Source: Punica granatum
Taxonomy: Eukaryota; Streptophyta; Magnoliopsida; Myrtales; Lythraceae
Length of the DNA: 64,000 nt
Direction: 5' to 3'
Assembly (NCBI RefSeq): GCF_007655135.1
Contig: NC_045127.1
Coordinates: forward strand, 25,028,199-25,092,198
Numbering within the stretch: position 1 is the first letter of the stretch; the number at the start of each line of letters is the position of its first letter. This document shows, piece by piece, positions 57,701-64,000 of this stretch. The position numbers and the translations under genes are program-made. The notes under the pieces are model-generated. The model saw only the letters and a list, made by a program, of their open reading frames with translations, had not been told where the DNA came from and made no database searches.

Positions 57701-60150
57701 CGAACGACGAAGGAAGCTCATCAGTTCCCTTTGAGGAAAGGTAACCGTGGCCCCTTTTGTTGGTTCTTCGGGTTATAACCGGATTCCTTGCCTCGATTTA
57801 AGTCGTTTCCCGAATTTTTATGTTTTTCCACATCCATGAAGTTGGTATCATTTTATTGATTCCGTAAATAACATGTTCGTGCGTGTTTATATGTTTAATT
57901 GCGCTTTTCGATATTATGGCGACACCGACTTTGCAAAATCTTGTTATTTATTGTGTTTAATGTTTGAGCATGCGAGAAATAGTCGAAATCATGTTAAAGA
58001 GAACGCTTGAAACCCGAAACGGGCCAAGAACGGTCTCTTTACCTCGATGAAATCCATTTCTCGGATTTTATATAATCGCAATTTTAATATCGTCGCAAAT
58101 TCCACATTAAAACCCCTTTAAAACGTTGTTTTTAAAGCAAAATGCATGGATTCTGAAGTTGATGACTCTTTCGGGGCCATTTGGGTCTCGAAGGCATTTT
58201 GGTCATTTTGATCAAATTATCCTCGACCTTTCTGGAACCGTCTTGGTCGCCGATTCACGAATCGTTTTCATTAAATCAACCTTTTTGAGTATTCAGACTC
58301 TATTCAGTAAATCAATCCACGATCCGTCTGATTGTCTGTAACTCGCACATTCACTGCATTCGGCAATAATTTACAAACAATAAAACCACAAACGGGTTAA
58401 TCGGGACGCTCACATTATGAAACCCACTTGGCACTGATAAGTTTGCATGAATTGGCAATTAATTGATAACTCGCGTTGATAAGTTGTCAAATGACGTTAA
58501 TGCCATTTTCAAAATTCGCATTTCCATAATCCCGAAACGCGCGGTCTGATTTAGCACGAACGTCTAGAAAGGACTTGTGTGTCTCAACTTGAGTTTTTAC
58601 TTGATTTTAGGTAACTCAGGTCAGGATACAGAAGATCTTTCTAAATCACTTTCGGGTAGATCGATCGGTTCTTTGGCTTTTTCGGGGTTTTTGCACAACC
58701 TAAGAAGATCTAGGGAATTGGTCGACATCGGCTACAGGCCAAGGTGGCCCGCACTGCGATGTTTGCCTTTTCTGAAAATAATTTGGGCAAAATTATCTTT
58801 TCACTATTTAGTGACACCCCTGGGGTAAGCTTGACAGAAACACTATGGTATCAGGATAAGAATAGGCTACCTGTTCAGGTACAGGTTCATCTGCAAAGCC
58901 TTTTCTTATCCAACTGATGAGTTTCTGTCATCCTATCGTAGACTCGGATAACTAGAACGATTATCTCTATCACAAAACATGCAAAATCCTAATTATTCAT
59001 TCACTCGACTTAACCAAATGTTAGACAATGGTTAGGTGGAAATCTAGGTTCCAAATCTATAGTCAAAATACGGGTTTGGCGAATTCACTGGAATTATAGT
59101 GTCATAGTACAAAACAACTTTAAAAGCAATCCACACACAAAGGACTTGCCCACAGACATCATGTCTGTCATGTCCTCGAAACTAAGCCGAATGAAAAATG
59201 CTTTGCACACGTTTGCTTGCTTAGCATAGGACATTTGCATGCCAAAATACTTAGGGTTAATAATCTATTAACTCGCGTAAATTTGGCAAAGACAAACAAC
59301 TTGTTTGTAATTCACATACTATTTGTTACTTTTATACTATTTTTTGTCCATGCGAATCGAGCTCGACCCATAGGACGCATTGCACTTAGGGTCCAACGCC
59401 TTAATTATCAGTCACGGGGTCCAATGCCCATTCATTGAGAGCGCATTTGAATTTCAGTTTTCGATTTTTCCCTGAACTCACAGGGAGTCGGAGTAGAATA
59501 ATAACCGAACGTGAATCGACTGAGATTCAACAATTTACAATTTGTATTTATTGTTTCGAGAGAATTGTAAGGATTTTACGTTCACATTTGTTTCTGTAAG
59601 AATTCCAGTCGATGAGCGAACGGTCCGAGAGTCGAACTAATCGATTCGGTCCAATGTATGCCAGACAAGAGTAATCCCAAGATCTCGCGGTTCTGGTTCA
59701 AGCATGAATTCAATCATCATGGTTTGATGAACTGTAACCCAAGATAGTGAACCGAGTCTCCGATATATGGGCTTACTTCTCTCTTGGCCACTCAACCGAC
59801 ATCGTTTAGTTCACCGAATTTTCGGTGTCAAAACGTGTAAATGAAATAAAATTGCAAGCCTAGCAAGTTAGAGTACCGAAAGGGCGTGCGAGATGTAGGC
59901 CCGCACGTAACATGAACCCCCGAACTCGGACTTTCCAATTCCGCACAAACCAATGCCTTAGCAAAACTAGGTGTATCACTACTCCTAGACCCGGGTAACT
60001 TGTCGGCCCTCGACCTTTGAGTTGTAAAATGGTAAGTGGTGACTCCTTCTCATGCGTGTCCGTCACGCATCCCCGGGAAGGTGGACACTCCCAAGCCGTG
60101 CGATCCAAAAGCATGCATGCGGGCCTCGACGAAAGCACATTCGAGTCCGT
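54729..60150 (+). repeat. Long LTR C (5' LTR, 5.42 kb)
   Basis: Begins TGTCAGTAATCCATTTTGG. It is homologous over its whole length to the reverse complements of A and B. Its 3' end reads ATTCGAGTCCGT and then continues into the array as CCCAATTTTAAA instead of ACA. The last 350 bp carry the module shared with E and the gypsy 3' LTR, including the short hairpin CACCGAATTTTCGGTG (59812-59827). Confidence 0.85.
56317..56327 (+). promoter_or_regulatory. TATA box of long LTR C
   Basis: GCGTATATATTACC, followed by the conserved leader TGTCATTAGCTTAATCACACACC. Confidence 0.6.
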
Positions 60151-60740
60151 CCCAATTTTAAATTTCTACTCTAGGTCCTTCCCAATTTTTAAACTCTTGT
60201 CAAGGGTCCATCCCCCGGGTCCGTCTCGAATTGAAATCTCTGTTCTGGGTCCATCCCGATTTCAAATTTCTATTCTGGGTCCGTCCCGACTTTTAAATTC
60301 ATGTTAGGGGTCGGTCATGACTTTTAAATTCTTGTAAGGGGCCCGTCCCTTGGGTCCATCCCGACTTTTAAATTCTTGTAAGCGATCCATCCCCCTGTTC
60401 TGGGTCCATCCCGATTTCAAAGTTCTATTCTGGGTCCGTCCCGACTTTTAAATTCATGTTAGGGGTCGGTCATGACTTTTAAATTCTTGTAAGGGGCCCG
60501 TCCCTTGGGTCCATCCCGACTTTTAAATTCTTGTAAGCGATCCATCCCCTTGGTCTGCCCGACTTTTAAATTCTTGTCAGGGGTCCGTCCTGACTTTTAA
60601 ATTCTTATAAGGGGTCCGTCCCGACTATTAAATTCCTGTCAATGGTTCATCCCAACTTCAAATCTCTGTTTTGGGTCCGTCCTGATTTTAAATTTCTACT
60701 TCGGGTCTGTCTCGACTTTTAAATTTCTGCTCTAGGATCA
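60151..60740 (+). repeat. Tandem array of a 31-bp unit with a 155-bp higher-order repeat
   Basis: The basic unit is about GGGTCCGTCCCGACTTTTAA plus ATTCTTGTAAG. Two consecutive 155-bp blocks, 60240-60394 and 60395-60549, are almost identical (one visible change, AAATTTC to AAAGTTC). Each consists of five variant units. The units outside these blocks are more diverged. Confidence 0.9.
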
Positions 60741-61044
60741 TTCTGATTTTAAATGCTCGTTTCGGCTTTGTTCGGTAATCCTGTGAAATTTCTTTCTTCG
60801 GACCTTGCCCTTCGTCTAAGGGTCTTGCTCGTCGATTTTGCATTTATTTTCTCTTACAAGTAAACTTATGCATTTCTTATCCATTTCCTTCGTATCAGGT
60901 ACAACATTCCCTGCATATCCAAAGAAAGGAGAAGAAGACGGCCAATGGAGGTGTGCCATGTTGATCACTGCGATCAAACTATGGTGCTTCTGAAAGTCTT
61001 TGGCTATATCCTCTACCCGAGCACGTAGTCAAATAGGGGCAAGC
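60741..61044 (+). other. Internal 3' region and polypurine tract
   Basis: Unique sequence between the array and the 3' LTR, ending CAAATAGGGGCAAGC directly before TGTCAG, the plus-strand priming site. Confidence 0.6.
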
Positions 61045-64000
61045 TGTCAGCACCCTATTTTGACTCACTAGTTCAGGCAATGCTTATCAATAGCAATTCC
61101 GGCCATGACTCACTAGAGCAGCAAATTGCTATTCATCATCAAGTCAAAAGAGACAAGCAGATGACTCAAGCACATAACAAAAGAACTTACAGAATCATCC
61201 AGCGACACATAGAGCAAACAAATAGCTCAAACAATTTCCAAACCGGCATTTTCATAAAACAACACGTATAGTGCTATTTTTCGCTGGTTCGTTCGACCAT
61301 AAGAAGATAGTCAATATTGGACTCCAAAAATCTCTCGAGGTGCCAAACAAATGAAAAGTGTCTTCAAACACATTTCGCAAATCATCTATACAGAGCAATT
61401 TTCTGAATACAAACAACTTTTCAGTGGGAGTGCAAAAGCGCCGGTTCACCAGAGAAAAATTAATGTCCGATGTCAAATACAGTCACATCTAGCAATTATA
61501 CAGATCACAAGCATTGCTTTAGATTGTCTCTCGGAAATCACACAAACTCCTCGAATGACTCTTGAGTGACAGAATAAGCATACCTTTCAACGGAAAACCA
61601 TATCCAGAGACTTGTCTGACAGAACATCGGCAAACCAAGTTAGCCATGCATTACGCAGAATTAGGCAAAAGACTGCATAATCCCTTTTAGTTTCCCGAAT
61701 AACCTCCAAAGAGCAGAAAAGACCGTTTTCAACGTAAGTTCATAACCGGAGGTCATTTTCGCGGAAACTTGACACCGGATGTCTGTCCAACCCAGTGCCG
61801 TTTATCCCAAGGCTCAGTGTGAAATCCTCAGACGGAATTCTACAATCCATCTAGGCCCTCAGAACAGTGTTTTAGGGTTTCAGATGTAGTTTTTCAATCC
61901 ATCGAGGTCTGTTCTCAACAAATAGAGATCGCAGGGATCTCTGGATCATCCAAACAACTCAAAAAACATTATGAGAAATCCGACTTCAGACTCTCCGGAC
62001 GTCTCCCGCTTCACATTTGCAATATCGGCTTAAGGGTCAATTATTCAGTCTAATTGACAATGCATGTCAAAATGACCAACGCGGAATGCAGACACGAGGT
62101 ACATTCTCAGAAACGGCTAACTTTGCTCTGATTGCTTGAAACGAGCAAAACCGGCTTCCGAGCCAAAAAACCACATGAACATTCTTTTGGGCAAAATGGA
62201 TGATTTCGGCCCATTTGAATCGTTTTTGCGCGCACATTGACAATTCGATGTTCGTTTAAGCCACGAACCTTGAACGTGCAATCAATCGAGACCCGAGCTT
62301 CGTCCTGAACTTCCCTTAAGGCCCGTGGGACCCACGACCGGCCCTAGGGCTGCCGTAATTCCTCATTGCCGCCTCTTCCTTTGCCTTGTCTTCTCTTGCC
62401 AAAAAGTATCCTAAGCGTTCTTCTTCAATACTCCAACTTCCCATCCATCTCCATTAATGCATTTTAACTCTTCTTCATCAATTCCATTGTTCAAATTCAT
62501 CCTTATCTTCATTAGCAAACTGCCCAAGCCTAACCAAGAGGCTAATTGCACTTTGTTTCATTAATTTTGTCATTAAGCTTGCCTATATATTATCCAAATG
62601 TCATTAGCTTAATCACACACCTTCAAGCATCATCTCTCTAGCATTTCTCACTCAAACAAATGCTCTCAACCTCCTCTCAATCATAGCAAAATTGCAGCAA
62701 GCTCCAGCAAGCAAAAACCAAGCAAAACCCTCAAGAACTTAAGTCGGAATCATGGTGTTCACCATCCCGGCTTAAATCCAAACTTGACCAAACTTCATAT
62801 CCCATATGTTTTCGATCCCCTTAGTCCATTTCTAAGATAGATTTTAAGTTTGAAGTCTCTAAGTCAAAGAAAAGCCCACCACAGAATCGAACTGTGTTTG
62901 GTCCATTTTGAGTCAAATTTTTCAACCCGGGTTTCCTAGCCTTACGGATCGATTTGAGTTTCCAAAACCCATCAAACACCTCCCCACACGATCCTATGAT
63001 GTCAAGGAGTCAAGAAACCCTAGGCCACCCCTCTGGTTTTGGTCCAGGAAGAAGATTTATCTTGATTGCCCAGTCCAGTCGTATTTTCTGACTGTCTTTG
63101 TGTTTTCCCTATAGATTGGGTCTACCCGAGACTCTTTTCTTCAAACGAACACCACGGTCACCTCCGGGGGTCTCTTAAGAGTCAGGAGCCACCAACCTTG
63201 TAGCAAAATACCATCGGGAGCCTCCGTTGTGTCTTCCGACCCGAGAACAGCCCAATCGAGTCTGTTTTTCGTGATTTTTGCAGGGCTATACGGGTCAACC
63301 CGATAACTCTGGAACCAAACGACCACCACAGTCACCTCCGAGGGTCTCTTAGGAGTCGGGGGCCATCGACCTTGCAACAAAATACCATCGGGAGCCTCCG
63401 GGAGAGCCGTTTCTTTCTGAACTGCCAATCGGGTCTGCTTTGACTCAGTCCAGTTTGTTTATGTTTTGCTAACCCGACTTTACTCTTGATTTTCGTAAAA
63501 TCTATGCGTGCTCTCCTCCCAAAACCACAGCAGGGACGTTAAGCATCCTCTTGGCTATCCGGAACAGTTGAGCACTCTCCGAAAAGCCACCCGAGTCGCC
63601 CGAACCGACTTGTTTTCTCCCGAGTGTCAATCGTGTCTGCCAGCGCCCGGTTAGGTTTGTCCAGCTCCATTCGGGTCTGTTCTACAAAATCAGCCCAAAT
63701 CCAACCTCAACCCGACTCCTATTCACCAGACCCGACTTCTAGTGGTCTCATCCCGCATCTTATGATTAGATATAACCATTTATGACTTAGAAGAGTTAGG
63801 AATTTTACATTTTTGTTGTGTTTATGGAGTTATATGTTGTTTTCAAGCATGATTTACTTGCAAGATTTTATTTTTATGCAAATTCTATATTATATCATGC
63901 ACGTTTATCATCGTATTACGTGTTAGCATGTCGAGAAATATTTAAATCGAAGTCGAGGAGATCATTTTAAACCCAAACGACCAAGGACGCTTACGAATTC
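61045..64000 (+). repeat. Long LTR D (3' LTR, cut by the window edge)
   Basis: Begins TGTCAGCACCCTATTTTGACTC and is collinear with LTR C. Near the start it lacks about 25 bp present in C (between GGCCATGACT and AGAGCAGCAAATTGC). It continues past 64000. Confidence 0.85.
62582..62592 (+). promoter_or_regulatory. TATA box of long LTR D
   Basis: GCCTATATATTATCC, matching LTR C and followed by the same TGTCATTAGCTTAATC leader. Confidence 0.6.

Larger units (their letters stand above)
54729..64000 (+). mobile_element. Long-LTR gypsy-like element with collapsed interior (extends past window)
   Basis: Two collinear plus-strand long LTRs (54729-60150 and 61045-64000+) flank only about 0.9 kb. That interior is a tandem array followed by a purine-rich tract. 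No gag or pol is present. The sequence upstream of the tract (ATGGTGCTTCTG...TCTTTGGC...CCCGAGCACG) matches the corresponding site in the gypsy element at 29570-29645. Everything between the 5' LTR end and the array has been lost. Confidence 0.75.

Noticed and set aside
54729..64000. Open frames of 60-130 codons within the long LTRs
   Set aside because: They are not conserved in frame between copies A, B, C and D, as expected for non-coding LTR sequence.

Overview
The window is nuclear DNA of a flowering plant, very probably a eudicot. I cannot name the species. The evidence is U2-type introns, AT-rich intergenic sequence, microsatellites, and plant families of CACTA, Ty1/copia, Ty3/gypsy (Tat/Ogre-like), LINE, SINE, Mutator-like and Harbinger-like elements. 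I found no intact protein gene. Nearly everything is transposable elements nested in each other, most of them broken by stop codons, frameshifts and internal deletions. I found no new biosynthetic, defence or RNA-guided system.

Layout. 1-2190 holds the 3' end of one spliced plant gene of unknown identity. 3327-19748 is a CACTA (En/Spm) transposon read on the minus strand. It keeps both CACTA termini, a truncated TNP2-like transposase (12656-14292) and a TNP1/TNPA-like accessory gene (11409 down to 4210). Two solo LTRs of a very long LTR family interrupt it (5946-11300 and 14508-18683), as does a duplicated retroelement tail (11548-12655). 19949-21006 carries a LINE end and a tRNA-derived SINE, both with target-site duplications. 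21878-37265 is a Ty1/copia element with 179-bp LTRs. It is split by a gypsy element (24154-31040, target duplication GTCTT) and by another solo long LTR (31385-36741, target duplication GTCAT).

37271-54728 is AT-rich intergenic DNA. It holds foldback elements with Mutator-like target duplications (40894-41179, 41840-42964, 43694-44171, 44357-44834), a possible terminal exon broken by one of them, a 1.95-kb tandem duplication (46276-50202) carrying Harbinger-like MITEs and a promoter-like leader, two more MITEs, and a SINE. 54729-64000 is a long-LTR element reduced to 5' LTR, a short internal region of tandem repeats, and a 3' LTR that runs off the window.

The most informative signals are these. 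The insertion order can be read from target-site duplications. The 5.4-kb LTR family and the 1.4-kb gypsy LTR share only their 5' tip and a 3' module of about 350 bp. Two independent retroelement 3' regions have expanded into tandem arrays (a 28-29 bp unit, and a 31-bp unit organised into 155-bp higher-order repeats). A Mutator-like MITE sits inside an apparent coding exon.
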